64,000 bases of DNA from Pseudoalteromonas aurantia 208. Lineage in GTDB: Bacteria > Pseudomonadota > Gammaproteobacteria > Enterobacterales > Alteromonadaceae. A program made the position numbers and the translations under genes. Positions within the stretch are counted from its first letter, which is position 1. Every line of letters starts with the position of its first letter. The notes beneath the pieces are model-generated. The model saw only the letters and a list, made by a program, of their open reading frames with translations, made no database searches and was not told the DNA's origin. Location of the stretch: positions 1,178,001-1,242,000 of the forward strand of contig NZ_AQGV01000015.1 in the NCBI RefSeq assembly GCF_014858725.1, written 5' to 3'. This document shows, piece after piece, positions 9,051 through 19,293 of the stretch.

Positions 9051-10705
9051 TATTTCTTCCTTGGTTGCTTATCTTCTGGGCTTTGTTTGTCGAAAATGAG
9101 CATACTTGGTTGCTCAGTTAAGCCTTTTGATATAGGTTTTAAAGTATTGGACAGGCTTTCTAACTCCTCAAGAGTATCAGTGAGTTGGTCAACCATTCCT
9201 GAGCCTTGTTGATAATTCGTCAACGTTTTCTCAAACTGTTTTAAGCTAGAGGTTAATTGACTTAAAGTGGTGTTGATTTGGCCTAAACTGCCTTTTGTGT
9301 CACCAGCTAAATCTTGCTGATTAAATTCACTAATTAGTTTATTCATTTCCATTGCAAGTAACCTATATTCCTGTAATGTGCTGTCAAATGTTGTCATTGT
9401 TTGTGACAGTGGAAGATTATTTAATTTGTTAAGTAAATCTGTAACTTGTTCTGATATAGCAGTGAAACCACTAGAAACACTGGGCAATATCGGGTAAACC
9501 GAAGAGTTTGCTAGTACAGCTTTAGGTGCTTTGCTATAAAAATCTAATTCTATGTATACAGCACCCGTTAAGATATTACCACTTTTTAGCGATGCCCTCA
9601 GTCCATTTCTAATCCATTTTTCTATATTATTTTGCCAGTAACTTTCAGCTAAGTCACTTTGTTCGTAAATTCTCCCATATTCAATTTTTATAAGTACAGG
9701 CACAGATGTTGTGTCTTGTTGAAAGTATAAAGGCTGACCATCTCTTTCAATTTGTGCGGGGGCTTGTTCAACTGTGCCTATGCGCATGCCACGGTACTCA
9801 ACAGGTGCACCGACCGTTAATCCTCTAATTGATTGTTCAAATTCAACTAGGAAAAAATCAAAGTTATTAAAACGTTTTTCTAAAGCTGCAGCAAAATTTT
9901 CATGGAGTTTATATTGTCTGAGTGCACTGGCAACGTCTGATGCGGTGCTATTCGGTGGATAATCGACAGATATGCCTCCCTTAATCAACTTTGATAGGCT
10001 CCCCGTAGAGACTTGGATGCCTTCTGTCGACAGGTTGACGTCAACCCCTGAGCTTACCCAGAAAATCGCGTTGGTCGTGATCAGTTTATCGTAAGGAGAG
10101 AAAATAAATATGCCATATTCCATAATAAGGTCATCGACATTGAATTTAGCCGATTCAATTTGCCCTATTTTATAGTTACGAAAGTAGATGCCGGAACCAA
10201 TATCGAGCACTTCGGCTTGTTTAGCTTTCAATTGAAACCGTTTTCCTGACACATCTTGGCTTATTAATGCCGGTTCTTCTTGCAACGTGAAAAGCGTTGA
10301 GCGTGCTTCACTTTGACCGGGCTCTAACTCCAAATAAACCCCAGATAATAAAGTATTCATACCTGATATACCTGATTCATCAATTCTAGGTTTCACCACC
10401 CATAGTTTTGCATCTTCGGTTAAGAGGTGGTCATAGTGACTGTCTATTTGAACGCGCGCTATAACGGCATTTTGCTCCAATTGCAGCCTTAATGTTTCAA
10501 CAGTCCCAATTTTAACATTACGCACTTTCACTTGCGTTTTTCCTGCGACAATGCCCTCGGCACTGGCCATTTTAACAAAAATGGTATACCCCTGATTTAT
10601 TTGATGTTGATAGAGCATCCATCCTGTAATTAATAGTGCAATGACTGGAATAAACCAGATAAATGAAAACTTAGGTTTGCTTTCTATATGTGCGTGCTCA
10701 TTCAT
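9050..10705 (-). CDS. pqiB: PqiB, MCE-domain intermembrane transport protein
   Basis: I prefer the ATG at 10705 (551 residues, 'MNEHAHIESKPKFSFIWFIP') over the ATG at 10741, because family members begin just before the single membrane helix. There are three MlaD/MCE repeats: residues about 34-125 ('VKVRNVKIGTVETL'), 150-240 ('GIYFRNYKIGQIES') and 275-390 ('VEYRGMRIGTVEQ'). A long coiled-coil region follows (about 410-530), which in E. coli forms the periplasm-spanning needle. The start lies 8 bases inside pqiA and the stop overlaps pqiC. Role: moving lipid between inner and outer membranes. Confidence 0.92.
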   Translation of the reverse strand: MNEHAHIESKPKFSFIWFIPVIALLITGWMLYQHQINQGYTIFVKMASAEGIVAGKTQVKVRNVKIGTVETLRLQLEQNAVIARVQIDSHYDHLLTEDAKLWVVKPRIDESGISGMNTLLSGVYLELEPGQSEARSTLFTLQEEPALISQDVSGKRFQLKAKQAEVLDIGSGIYFRNYKIGQIESAKFNVDDLIMEYGIFIFSPYDKLITTNAIFWVSSGVDVNLSTEGIQVSTGSLSKLIKGGISVDYPPNSTASDVASALRQYKLHENFAAALEKRFNNFDFFLVEFEQSIRGLTVGAPVEYRGMRIGTVEQAPAQIERDGQPLYFQQDTTSVPVLIKIEYGRIYEQSDLAESYWQNNIEKWIRNGLRASLKSGNILTGAVYIELDFYSKAPKAVLANSSVYPILPSVSSGFTAISEQVTDLLNKLNNLPLSQTMTTFDSTLQEYRLLAMEMNKLISEFNQQDLAGDTKGSLGQINTTLSQLTSSLKQFEKTLTNYQQGSGMVDQLTDTLEELESLSNTLKPISKGLTEQPSMLIFDKQSPEDKQPRKK

Positions 10706-11906
10706 AAGCGTGATATTTATCCCATAATATACGAGGGTCAAAACTGTGTACGGCTATCATTTGGCATAAAACCATAGCGGTAAAAAATACGATGCCTAAT
10801 TGGGGTTCGACCGTTAAAACATTTCCCAGCTGGACTAAAGACACTAATACAATTACTACGAAGACGTCAATCATGGACCATTTTCCAATAATTTCCAACA
10901 ATCGGTAAAGTTGGCTTGCTCGTTGTGGAGAACGACATTTGTTTGTTTGTACTATTAAGTAAAAAAGTAAAATAGCTTTTACGATAGGAATGCAAATACT
11001 GGCAACAAAGATAATGGTTGCAATGGGGTATGACCCAGATTCCCACATAATGATGATACCTGAAAATATTGTTGCAGGAGTATGTTGGCCTAAATTGATG
11101 GTGTCCATAATAGGCAGAAAATTAGCAGGTATTAATAGTACGAGTGCAGTGAGCATCCATACCGACGCGCGTTCGATAGATTTCGGTTTTCTAAAATAGG
11201 TTTTTGCTTCACATCGTGGACAAGTCTCGCTGCGCGAGAGTTGGTTACATATATGGCATTGTCTAAGTTTGTTTAGCATTGCAGTTTGTCCACACACATG
11301 TGGGACCGGTTCAAATTGGCACTGTTGACGCTCCCAAAGCTCGCTTTCATCAATCAATGTTAATAATTCGATAAAGCAAATTACAAACAAAACGTAAGCC
11401 CAAAACCCATAGCCAAGTGATAACTCTGCAAGTGACATCAGTTTAAATGCACTGACCAGAACGGCAACGAGAAATATATCGGCCAAATTGAGCGGGGTAA
11501 TATAGCTAAAACTTTTGGTAAGCTTTCGTGCAAGACTTAACGAAAGTGTTGACCAAATCTTACTATGCGAGATCAAAGTTAATGTACATACATACACCGG
11601 CATAATTAAAATAGTAAATAGAAACAAACCAGCAAGTATGGCGTTGTACTTTTCGCTTAATAGGACACAGGCTTGCCAAAGGCTGATTTCTTGAACCAGA
11701 CCATGCTGACTAAAGGAAATAAAGCTTGGGTATAAACTGGTGAATAAAAAGAGTAAGGAGGTAACGGCAAACGCCATATTCCATTGTGATAAATTTTGTC
11801 TACAGGTGATCAAATGTGCATTGCAGTTGGGGCAATTTGCACGTTGCTGCGCCCCTAACTGTGCTACATTAACTAACCTATCGCATTGTTTGCACGCCAA
11901 TATCAC
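10698..11906 (-). CDS. pqiA: PqiA, inner-membrane component of the Pqi lipid transport system
   Basis: A 402-residue protein with two PqiA repeats, each led by a zinc ribbon: 'CKQCDRLVNV...CPNCNAHL' at the N-terminus and 'CHICNQLSRSETCPRCEAK' near residue 220. Each ribbon is followed by about four membrane helices; 'WSMIDVFVVIVLVSLVQLG' is the conserved core of the second half. The start is GTG (11906); an in-frame TAG 12 bases upstream leaves no ATG option, so GTG is well supported although the ribosome-binding site is weak. First gene of pqiABC. Confidence 0.92.
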   Translation of the reverse strand: MILACKQCDRLVNVAQLGAQQRANCPNCNAHLITCRQNLSQWNMAFAVTSLLFLFTSLYPSFISFSQHGLVQEISLWQACVLLSEKYNAILAGLFLFTILIMPVYVCTLTLISHSKIWSTLSLSLARKLTKSFSYITPLNLADIFLVAVLVSAFKLMSLAELSLGYGFWAYVLFVICFIELLTLIDESELWERQQCQFEPVPHVCGQTAMLNKLRQCHICNQLSRSETCPRCEAKTYFRKPKSIERASVWMLTALVLLIPANFLPIMDTINLGQHTPATIFSGIIIMWESGSYPIATIIFVASICIPIVKAILLFYLIVQTNKCRSPQRASQLYRLLEIIGKWSMIDVFVVIVLVSLVQLGNVLTVEPQLGIVFFTAMVLCQMIAVHSFDPRILWDKYHAYE

Positions 11907-11988
11907 GAGAAAACCAAGTCTACTTTACCCATGTTCACAGTGTGATACATCATTCGAGTGAGTGCAATCCCTATCATGTTTATATGAT

Positions 11989-12789
11989 TCACATATCAAA
12001 AATAGCAACGGTTTGACGGCTCAAAGCCAGTAAACGGCCATCGTCAGCATATATTTTTGCATCTTCTAACCCATACCCGTTTGCGCTGTGATGTGTGTGT
12101 GCTTCAAACCCAAGCCATGCGTTGTTTGATAAGGTTATATCTTCTACAAACTCTATGTACCATGACATACTGCTTGCAGGGGAAGGGGTGTCAGCCATTT
12201 GTAATAATGTGGGAGGCCAAGCATCAGCTAATGCGAGTAGGTGCACGTCTTGTAAGGTATCGGTAGGCGCTTGCTTGAATTTCATCCATCCGCCTAACGT
12301 GGAGTTGTTTGAACCACTAAATGGCATATCACCGTCTTGAAGGTTCAGAGCAACATGTTGAAAGAATTCTGGCATAACATTTTTTTGATATGGTAAAATG
12401 CGTTCACTATTGGCAGGCGATAACTGGTGGTTTTGGGTAATAGGTACTATCGCTTTGGATTCACGTTCTTTTGCAAAACACCCTTGTGCAACAAGGCATA
12501 CCTTCTCATCTTGTTTGATAGTAGACAGCATTTGTGTGGCATTTTTACCACTGCGGAGTATGTGTGTTTCTATTATAAAAGGGTGTTCAGAAAAAAGAGG
12601 GCCAACAAAATTAACACTCATAGATAGCACTCTGCGGTTGTCGGGTAGTTGATGCTTCATATTTTGTAGCATCATCGCAGCAGATAAACCACCAAAAGCA
12701 GTGCGCCCTTGGCACCAACTCTGAGGAAATACCAATTCGCAAGGCGTTTTTAGTAAGGTGGGATTACTTAATAGTTCATCAAATGTCAT
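11989..12789 (-). CDS. TesB-like acyl-CoA thioesterase family protein
   Basis: A 266-residue double-hotdog protein. The N-terminal half contains 'WCQGRTAFGGLSAAMMLQNM', which is the hotdog start with the family's 'G.fGG' turn, followed by 'SMSVNFVGPLF'. The C-terminal half contains 'MSWYIEFVEDI', 'WLGFEAHTHHSANGYGLEDA' and 'GRLLALSRQTVAIF', the canonical end of 4HBT_3/TesB-like enzymes. It should hydrolyse acyl-CoA; chain-length preference cannot be read. It is transcribed divergently from dnaK, with 228 bases between them. Confidence 0.82.
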   Translation of the reverse strand: MTFDELLSNPTLLKTPCELVFPQSWCQGRTAFGGLSAAMMLQNMKHQLPDNRRVLSMSVNFVGPLFSEHPFIIETHILRSGKNATQMLSTIKQDEKVCLVAQGCFAKERESKAIVPITQNHQLSPANSERILPYQKNVMPEFFQHVALNLQDGDMPFSGSNNSTLGGWMKFKQAPTDTLQDVHLLALADAWPPTLLQMADTPSPASSMSWYIEFVEDITLSNNAWLGFEAHTHHSANGYGLEDAKIYADDGRLLALSRQTVAIFDM

Positions 12790-12942
12790 TATGCATCCTA
12801 TTTATCATTCATTTTTTTATAATTATGGATAGCATATCTGGTCATACCTGTTTAATAAACCGTTAATGTTGGTGTTTTTTTGACTAAAAAAGCAGATATC
12901 GAAAAAAAATTTCAAAAAAATGCATTTTTTTTTGTTTTTACG

Positions 12943-12970
12943 GTTGAATTCGATTTTCTCGCCCCTATTT
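12943..12970 (+). promoter_or_regulatory. Heat-shock (sigma-32) promoter of dnaK
   Basis: GTTGAAT at 12943-12949 (consensus CTTGAAA) is separated by 12 bases from CCCCTATTT at 12962-12970 (consensus CCCCATNT). It lies about 50 bases before the dnaK ATG. This is the standard heat-shock promoter layout for this operon. Confidence 0.8.
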
Positions 12971-13017
12971 ACAAGTCATCTAAACAGAACAACGAATTTT
13001 GAAGTCGGAGAAGATTC

Positions 13018-14949
13018 ATGGGTAAAATTATTGGAATCGATTTAGGTACTACTAACTCTTGTGTAGCAGTACTTGATGGTGAAAAAGCACGCGTTATCGA
13101 AAACGCAGAGGGCGATCGTACAACCCCTTCTATTATTGCATTTACTGCAGAAGGTGAAACGCTTGTAGGTCAACCTGCTAAGCGCCAAGCGGTTACAAAC
13201 CCACAAAATACATTATTTGCAATCAAGCGTCTGATTGGTCGTCGCTTTGAAGATGAAGAAGTACAACGTGATATCGATATCATGCCGTTTAAAATTGCAA
13301 AAGCTGACAATGGCGATGCATGGGTAGAAGTACGCGGTGAAAAACGTGCTGCACCACAGATTTCAGCAGAAGTTCTTAAGAAAATGAAGAAAACTGCTGA
13401 AGACTTTCTTGGTGAAGAAGTAACTGAAGCGGTAATCACCGTACCAGCTTACTTTAACGATTCACAGCGTCAAGCAACGAAAGATGCTGGCCGTATTGCG
13501 GGTCTAGAAGTTAAGCGTATCATCAATGAGCCAACAGCCGCTGCACTTGCATACGGTATGGACAAAAAGCAAGGCGACAACGTTATTGCTGTATACGATT
13601 TAGGTGGTGGTACGTTTGATATCTCAATCATTGAAATCGATGAAGTAGATGGCGAGCACACGTTTGAGGTACTAGCGACGAATGGTGACACGCACTTAGG
13701 TGGTGAAGATTTCGATAACCGCGTCATTAACTACCTAGTAGATGAGTTTAAGAAAGATCAAGGTATCGACCTTAAAACTGACCCTCTAGCGATGCAACGT
13801 GTTAAAGAAGCTGCAGAAAAAGCGAAGATTGAACTATCTTCAGCACAGCATACAGAAGTTAACCTTCCTTATGTAACTGCAGACGCAACGGGTCCTAAGC
13901 ACATGAACGTGAAGCTTACTCGTGCAAAACTTGAGTCTTTAGTTGAAGACTTAGTAACTCAATCTATCGAGCCACTTAAGCGCGCACTAGCTGATGCTGA
14001 CCTAACAGTAAGTGATGTAAATGACATCATTCTAGTTGGTGGTCAAACACGTATGCCACTAGTACAAACAACGGTTACAGAGTTCTTTGGTAAAGAGCCT
14101 CGTAAAGATGTAAACCCTGATGAAGCGGTTGCCGTTGGTGCAGCTGTTCAAGGTGGTGTATTAGCTGGTGACGTTAAAGACGTACTATTACTAGACGTTT
14201 CTCCATTGTCTCTAGGTATCGAGACTATGGGTCAAGTAATGACTGCGCTAATCGAGAAGAACACAACGATTCCTACTAAGAAATCGCAAACATTCTCAAC
14301 AGCTGAAGATAACCAATCTGCGGTAACTATTCATGTATTGCAAGGTGAGCGTAAGCGTTCAAGTGATAACAAATCTCTTGGCCAATTCAACCTTGAAGGT
14401 ATTCGCCCTGCACAACGTGGCGCGCCGCAAATCGAAGTGACTTTTGATGTAGATGCTGATGGTATCTTACATGTATCTGCAAAAGACAAAGATACAGGTA
14501 AAGAGCAAAAAATCACAATCCAAGCTTCTTCAGGTCTAAACGACGAAGAAATTGAGAAAATGGTACGTGATGCAGAAGCGAATGCAGAAGAAGATAAAAA
14601 GTTTGAAGAGCTAGTTGCTTCACGCAACCAAGCTGATGCAATGCTACACGGTACTCGTAAGCAAGTTGAAGAAGCGGGTGAAGAACTTCCAAGTGAAGAT
14701 AAAGAAGCAATTGAAGCGGCTTTAACTGAACTTGAAACTGCGATTAAAGGCGATAGCAAAGAAGACATCGATGCTAAAGTACAAGTACTTGCAGAGAAGT
14801 CACAAAAGCTAATGGAAATCGCACAAGCTAAGGCGCAAGCACAACAAGCAGGCCCTGATGCTGGTGAGCAACAGCCAGGAGCTGGTTCAGCTAAGCAAGA
14901 CGACGATGTTGTTGATGCTGAATTTGAAGAAGTTAAAGACAACAAGTAA
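13018..14949 (+). CDS. dnaK: Molecular chaperone DnaK (Hsp70)
   Basis: A 643-residue Hsp70. The ATPase domain starts '[13 protein letters not shown]', with the phosphate-2 loop '[12 protein letters not shown]' and '[10 protein letters not shown]'. The linker '[15 protein letters not shown]' is followed by the substrate-binding beta domain, the helical lid, and a C-terminus rich in Gln/Gly/Ala ending '[11 protein letters not shown]', close to the usual EEVKD tail. It refolds and protects nascent or heat-damaged proteins together with DnaJ and GrpE. The start is preceded by 'CGGAG' and by a sigma-32 promoter. Confidence 0.99.
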   Translation: MGKIIGIDLGTTNSCVAVLDGEKARVIENAEGDRTTPSIIAFTAEGETLVGQPAKRQAVTNPQNTLFAIKRLIGRRFEDEEVQRDIDIMPFKIAKADNGDAWVEVRGEKRAAPQISAEVLKKMKKTAEDFLGEEVTEAVITVPAYFNDSQRQATKDAGRIAGLEVKRIINEPTAAALAYGMDKKQGDNVIAVYDLGGGTFDISIIEIDEVDGEHTFEVLATNGDTHLGGEDFDNRVINYLVDEFKKDQGIDLKTDPLAMQRVKEAAEKAKIELSSAQHTEVNLPYVTADATGPKHMNVKLTRAKLESLVEDLVTQSIEPLKRALADADLTVSDVNDIILVGGQTRMPLVQTTVTEFFGKEPRKDVNPDEAVAVGAAVQGGVLAGDVKDVLLLDVSPLSLGIETMGQVMTALIEKNTTIPTKKSQTFSTAEDNQSAVTIHVLQGERKRSSDNKSLGQFNLEGIRPAQRGAPQIEVTFDVDADGILHVSAKDKDTGKEQKITIQASSGLNDEEIEKMVRDAEANAEEDKKFEELVASRNQADAMLHGTRKQVEEAGEELPSEDKEAIEAALTELETAIKGDSKEDIDAKVQVLAEKSQKLMEIAQAKAQAQQAGPDAGEQQPGAGSAKQDDDVVDAEFEEVKDNK

Positions 14950-14960
14950 TTGTTGACTTG

Positions 14961-14998
14961 TAAGGGCGCGCTGGCGAATTTCGCTTGTCGCGCCCTTA
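14961..14998 (+). other. Perfect hairpin between dnaK and dnaJ
   Basis: TAAGGGCGCG (14961-14970) and CGCGCCCTTA (14989-14998) form a 10-bp perfect stem, and the 18-base loop contains an inner GCGAA/TTCGC stem. No T-run follows, so full termination is unlikely. It may protect the dnaK mRNA 3' end or set the dnaK:dnaJ ratio. Confidence 0.6.
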
Positions 14999-15089
14999 GT
15001 GTATGTAAATTTGGGTAATACATGCTTACGCATGGATTCCATAATGGCAGATACTTCATTTGCCAACCAATTAGAGTAGTGTGATAACG

Positions 15090-16223
15090 ATGTCAAAAAG
15101 TGATTATTACGACGTACTTGGTGTTAGCAAAGATGCCAGTGATCGTGACATAAAAAAAGCGTATAAACGCTTAGCCATGAAATATCACCCAGACCGTACA
15201 GCAGGTGATACTGCACTCGAGGCCAAATTCAAAGAAGTAAAAGAAGCCTACGAAGTACTGACGGACAGCCAAAAACGTCAGATGTATGATCAATATGGTC
15301 ATGCCGCATTTGATCAAAACGGTGGCACTGGAGGCCATGGTGGTGGTCAAGGTGACTTCGGCGATATTTTCGGTGATGTGTTTGGTGACATTTTTGGAGG
15401 GGGCGGTGGTCGCCGTCAATCTCGTCAACAACGTGGTGCCGATTTGCGTTACAACATGGACCTATCTTTAGAAGAGGCGGTTCGTGGTAAAGAAGTTGAA
15501 ATTAAAGTACCTACATGGGTAAGTTGTAAGCCATGTGATGGCAGTGGTGCGAAAGCGGGTTCTAAACCGAAAACATGTTCTACGTGTCATGGTGCCGGTC
15601 AAGTACAAATGCGACAAGGTTTCTTTGCTGTACAGCAAACTTGTCCAACATGTAATGGCACAGGTCAAACAATCTCAGACCCATGTAATAAGTGTCATGG
15701 TCAAGGTCGTGTTGAGAAGACCAAAACGCTTTCAGTTAAGATCCCAGCAGGTGTTGATACGGGTGATCGTATTCGTTTATCTGGCGAAGGTGAAGCTGGT
15801 ATGCATGGTGCGCCAGCAGGTGACTTGTATGTACAAGTTTCGGTAAGAGAGCACCCTATCTTTGTGCGTGACGGTAACAATCTATACTGTGAAGTACCGA
15901 TCAGCTTTACCACTGCAGCAGTGGGTGGCGAAATTGAAGTACCAACGCTAGATGGTCGTGCTAATTTGAAGATCCCTTCAGAGAGTCAAACAGGTAAGAT
16001 GTTCCGTATGCGTGCGAAAGGCGTCAAGTCTGTACGCAGTGGTGCGGTGGGTGATTTGATCTGTAAGGTCGTGATTGAAACACCGGTTAACCTAAATGAA
16101 CACCAGCGTGACCTTTTAAAACAGTTAGAGGACAGCATGGGTTCAGATGGCAATAAAAACCGTCCGAAGGCACAAGGCTTTTTCGATGGTGTAAAAAAGT
16201 TTTTTGATGATTTAACGAAGTAA
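15090..16223 (+). CDS. dnaJ: Co-chaperone DnaJ (Hsp40)
   Basis: A 377-residue type I J-protein starting at ATG 15090; a GTG 9 bases upstream is in frame but homologues begin at '[14 protein letters not shown]'. The order is J-domain with 'HPDRT', a Gly/Phe-rich linker, and four CxxCxGxG zinc motifs ('[10 protein letters not shown]', 'CSTCHGAGQ', 'CPTCNGTGQ', 'CNKCHGQGR'). The C-terminal substrate-binding domains follow. It delivers unfolded clients to DnaK and stimulates its ATPase. It lies 140 bases after dnaK and is probably co-transcribed. Confidence 0.98.
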   Translation: MSKSDYYDVLGVSKDASDRDIKKAYKRLAMKYHPDRTAGDTALEAKFKEVKEAYEVLTDSQKRQMYDQYGHAAFDQNGGTGGHGGGQGDFGDIFGDVFGDIFGGGGGRRQSRQQRGADLRYNMDLSLEEAVRGKEVEIKVPTWVSCKPCDGSGAKAGSKPKTCSTCHGAGQVQMRQGFFAVQQTCPTCNGTGQTISDPCNKCHGQGRVEKTKTLSVKIPAGVDTGDRIRLSGEGEAGMHGAPAGDLYVQVSVREHPIFVRDGNNLYCEVPISFTTAAVGGEIEVPTLDGRANLKIPSESQTGKMFRMRAKGVKSVRSGAVGDLICKVVIETPVNLNEHQRDLLKQLEDSMGSDGNKNRPKAQGFFDGVKKFFDDLTK

Positions 16224-16251
16224 ATTTCGTCGTAGAAATCACGTTTTAAAG

Positions 16252-16273
16252 CGGTGCCTAGGCACCGTTTTTT
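16252..16273 (+). terminator. Intrinsic terminator of the dnaK-dnaJ operon
   Basis: CGGTGCC and GGCACCG form a 7-bp stem with a TA loop, followed directly by six T residues. It lies about 30 bases after the dnaJ stop. Confidence 0.88.
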
Positions 16274-16289
16274 GTATGGTTAGATTAAT

Positions 16290-16511
16290 TTAATTTAATA
16301 GTACGAGATAGTCCTGCTTACTGTCACATTTGCAGCCAATCATTCTACGCTGGTCACTGAAAATGAGCTTTCCAGATTTGCATCCCAATATTTCGCATTT
16401 AGTACTACAGGCCAAGTTGCTGGTCCATAAAGAATACTCGGTCATCATAAATTTGATCGCGAAGAAAGCCATAAACATTAAAAGTAAAACCCTCCAGTTA
16501 CGATTAAGCAT
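16290..16511 (-). CDS. Small cysteine-rich membrane-anchored protein, unknown function
   Basis: A 73-residue frame with 'AGGAT' close before its ATG. Residues 7-23 form one hydrophobic helix, followed by 'MTEYSLW' and a polar tail containing six Cys ('CSTKCEILGCKS' and later 'GCKCDS'). The pattern suggests an inner-membrane anchor with an exported disulfide-bonded or metal-binding tail. No family is recognised. It lies alone between the dnaJ terminator and ybaK, on the opposite strand to both. An overlapping plus-strand frame (16330-16518) looks less protein-like. Confidence 0.55.
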   Translation of the reverse strand: MLNRNWRVLLLMFMAFFAIKFMMTEYSLWTSNLACSTKCEILGCKSGKLIFSDQRRMIGCKCDSKQDYLVLLN

Positions 16512-16611
16512 ATCCTAAACCTGTTATCACACTGCATTATTAGACTTTAGTCTAATATATGAATTAATCTAGTCGGGCATATTGATGTGTAGGCGCTGCA
16601 AAGGGGATCTC

Positions 16612-17070
16612 ATGACACCAGCAATAAGGTTATTGGAAAAATACCAAATACCATTTGAGGTATTGCAATTTAAGCACCTGAAAACCTCTGTAAACTTCGC
16701 AGAGGAAGCGGTGGAACAACTCGGTTTAAATCCTGAGGAAGTATTTAAAACCCTATTAATTAATGTGGATGGTGATTTACATGTGGCGATATTACCGTCA
16801 ACGCATAGAGTGGATTTGAAAGCTTACGCAAAAGCGTGCAAGGGCAAAAAAGCAGAGCTGGCCGATGTACAGCAAGCACAAAGGAGTACTGGGTATGTGG
16901 TCGGTGGGATCAGTCCCTTGGCACAAAAAAAACAATTAAAAACACTACTACATTATAGCGCTGAGTATCATGCTCATATTTATGTCAGTGCAGGGCGAAG
17001 AGGCGTTGAAGTAAAAGTGCCTCCATTAGATTTATTGCGGGCATGTCGTGCTGAGTTTGCACATTTTTAG
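16612..17070 (+). CDS. ybaK: Cys-tRNA(Pro)/Cys-tRNA(Cys) deacylase YbaK
   Basis: The start is ATG 16612, with a strong 'AAGGGGAT' site 4 bases before it; a longer frame from 16582 is not needed. The 152-residue protein begins 'MTPAIRLLEKYQIPF' and has the YbaK/EbsC signatures 'LGLNPEEVFKTLL', 'QRSTGYVVGGISPLAQKK' and 'IYVSAGRRGVEV'. It removes cysteine mischarged on tRNA-Pro, acting in translational quality control. Its stop lies 10 bases from the end of the convergent AraC-family gene. Confidence 0.93.
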   Translation: MTPAIRLLEKYQIPFEVLQFKHLKTSVNFAEEAVEQLGLNPEEVFKTLLINVDGDLHVAILPSTHRVDLKAYAKACKGKKAELADVQQAQRSTGYVVGGISPLAQKKQLKTLLHYSAEYHAHIYVSAGRRGVEVKVPPLDLLRACRAEFAHF

Positions 17071-17080
17071 CTATCAATCG

Positions 17081-17941
17081 TCATATATTGCGGCGATATG
17101 TGCTGGGTGTGACGCCTACATGTTGCTTGAAATTTCGACCAAAATGACTTTGATTTGCAAAACCACATAGTAATGCAATCTGAGCGAGTGAGTGCTCTGA
17201 GGTTTTCAAAGCCATTTTTGCATACTCAATTCTTATCGACATTAAATATTGCTGAGGAGTTTGAGCAAAATTTAACTTAAACATACGACAGAAATGATAT
17301 TCACTGAGTTCGGTTAAATCGGCCAGTTCAGACAGCAATATTTGGCGACTAAAGTTACCATGGATAAAGTCGGTCACTTGCTTGGCTTTTTTCGGTGAAA
17401 GCCCTCCGGTGATGATTTTTCGTGTATTTTTTAAATCTAAGCTCTGTAATACGTTGACAAGAATAGTATCTGTGAATTGTTCTATTGCTAATATATTGTA
17501 CTTATCATACCAATCAGTGTCGTTAATTTGGTGGCGGAATAAGGTTTCTAGCTTCGAGTTTTCAAAAAAAATTCGTTCTGGTAGGCAAACTTGTCGCGGG
17601 TCAATATCGAATACTTTTAGCGCAGTATGTTTGAGGTGTGCATCACTAAAGTACAGATGAATAAATTCTACCGGTACGCCAATTTCCCAACGACTTTCAC
17701 TCTCCTGTGGCATAAGGCAAAATCGCCCTGGTGCACCATTTACTGAAGGCACATCAGTACGGTGTGTTTCATAACCACCATTGAGGTACATACTCAAGGT
17801 ATGTTGTTGTTGGTTTTGGTAACACACACGTTCGTACTGATTTGTATAGTGCGACCATGAAACTTCATTACGCAGTAGTGTATGTCGAACACTCTGTTTT
17901 TTCGATTGTTCAAAACTAACATGGGGGCTTTTATTTTGCAT
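17081..17941 (-). CDS. AraC-family transcriptional regulator
   Basis: A 286-residue protein. The first 170 residues form a cupin-like sensing domain of the AraC_binding type, without a strong ligand clue. The last 100 carry the two AraC helix-turn-helix motifs, 'ILLSELADLTELSEYHFCRM' and 'SLAQIALLCGFANQSHFGRN', ending 'HVGVTPSTYRRNI'. ATG 17941 is preferred over the GTG one codon upstream. It is divergent from the EamA exporter at 18124, with about 180 bases between them, which makes that exporter the first candidate target. Confidence 0.92.
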   Translation of the reverse strand: MQNKSPHVSFEQSKKQSVRHTLLRNEVSWSHYTNQYERVCYQNQQQHTLSMYLNGGYETHRTDVPSVNGAPGRFCLMPQESESRWEIGVPVEFIHLYFSDAHLKHTALKVFDIDPRQVCLPERIFFENSKLETLFRHQINDTDWYDKYNILAIEQFTDTILVNVLQSLDLKNTRKIITGGLSPKKAKQVTDFIHGNFSRQILLSELADLTELSEYHFCRMFKLNFAQTPQQYLMSIRIEYAKMALKTSEHSLAQIALLCGFANQSHFGRNFKQHVGVTPSTYRRNI

Positions 17942-18123
17942 CACACTGTACTACATACTTGCTCTTATTGTTTAGCTTATATTAAGAAACTTGTACTCGC
18001 AATTAGTTATGTTCTCGGGCCTCACTAATTAACCGCAAGATCGTGTTAATTGTGGCAATAACGTGAGATATAGACTTGGTTTAATGCTAGATACTTAGTG
18101 GCATTATTAAGTGGGAGTACATA

Positions 18124-19050
18124 ATGTCATTAGTTTTATATTTTCTATTGGTCTGTATCTGGGGTTTATCTTGGATTGCAATAAAATGGCAGCACGGTGA
18201 CGTAGCGTTAGAAGTATCGATATTCTATCGGTTTTTTATTGCTGCGATAACGATGCTAGTTGCAGGTAAAATCTTGAAATTATTGCAGCAGACATCTTAT
18301 CAAGATCATATGTGGTTTGCTCTACAAGGCGCAAGCTTATTTTGTTTTAATTTTATCGCATTTTATGTAGCTACGTCGTATATACCCAGTGGGTTAGTTG
18401 CCTTACTTATGGCAACGGCACCATTATTTAACTGTGTTCATGGTCGGCTATTTTTTGGTGAGCCTATCACTTTTAATTTTCTTTTAGGGATATTCTTTGG
18501 CTTACTTGGTATTGGATTTTTGTTTGCCAATGAGCTATCAACTTTGCAGTTGTCGACTAATACATTGTCCGGAGTATTTTATTCACTATTTGGCACATGG
18601 TGTTTCTCAGTGGGGAACATGCTGAGTGTTAAAAATACAAACAAAGGTATTCGCCCTTACACAGCAACAAGTTACGCTATGGTGTATGGGTGCGTATGTT
18701 TGCTCTCAATCATATTTTTTAAAAAGTTAAGTTTCAACTTTGAGTTTACCACCTTGTATGTCGGTAGTTTATTGTATTTATCTATTCCTGCCACGGTACT
18801 TGGCTTTACTGCATTTTTAGTGCTCGTTAATCGTATCGGTGCCAGTAATGCAGCGTATATTTTAGTTTGCACGCCAGTTATTGCACTAACGATGTCGAGT
18901 ATGTTTGAAGGATATATTTGGACTCTTAGTGCGGGTGTAGGACTTGTCCTAATTTGCCTAGGCAATGTGATTTCACGTATGCATGAAAACATGTTTAATT
19001 TAGCGATTCGTTTATTTAAATGGCGACCAGTAAGGTTGACGGATCAATAA
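18124..19050 (+). CDS. EamA/DMT-superfamily transporter
   Basis: A 308-residue protein with ten hydrophobic segments in two EamA repeats. The first repeat has 'LVCIWGLSWIAIKW', 'FYRFFIAAI' and 'YIPSGLVALLMATAPLF', the last being the conserved helix-4 pattern; the second has 'SIPATVLGFTAFLVLV' and 'ASNAAYILVCTPVIAL'. Such proteins export amino acids or other small metabolites; the substrate is unknown. The ATG follows 'GGGAG'. The divergent AraC-family neighbour may control it. Confidence 0.9.
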   Translation: MSLVLYFLLVCIWGLSWIAIKWQHGDVALEVSIFYRFFIAAITMLVAGKILKLLQQTSYQDHMWFALQGASLFCFNFIAFYVATSYIPSGLVALLMATAPLFNCVHGRLFFGEPITFNFLLGIFFGLLGIGFLFANELSTLQLSTNTLSGVFYSLFGTWCFSVGNMLSVKNTNKGIRPYTATSYAMVYGCVCLLSIIFFKKLSFNFEFTTLYVGSLLYLSIPATVLGFTAFLVLVNRIGASNAAYILVCTPVIALTMSSMFEGYIWTLSAGVGLVLICLGNVISRMHENMFNLAIRLFKWRPVRLTDQ

Positions 19051-19293
19051 CTGAACTCTCTATTTTTACTCAGTGACGTAATGAATAACGGTACTTTTTA
19101 CCGGAAAAGTTACTTCACTGGTGTTAAATACGAGATTTAAATAAAATTGATAAAATTTAATTTTAAAGTTGTAACTTTATGATTATTAGTGTTTTAGTTT
19201 GATTAGTGCAACTGTGTTATTGAGAGAGTGTATAAAAATAATTATTGAGTATTTGATCTAAACTGATTTTTATGCAGTAATGTACTTATATCT

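Noticed and set aside
14331-15059. Long minus-strand open frame opposite the end of dnaK
   Set aside because: A Ser/Ala/Leu-rich shadow of the dnaK codons with no start signals; typical antisense artefact of highly expressed genes.
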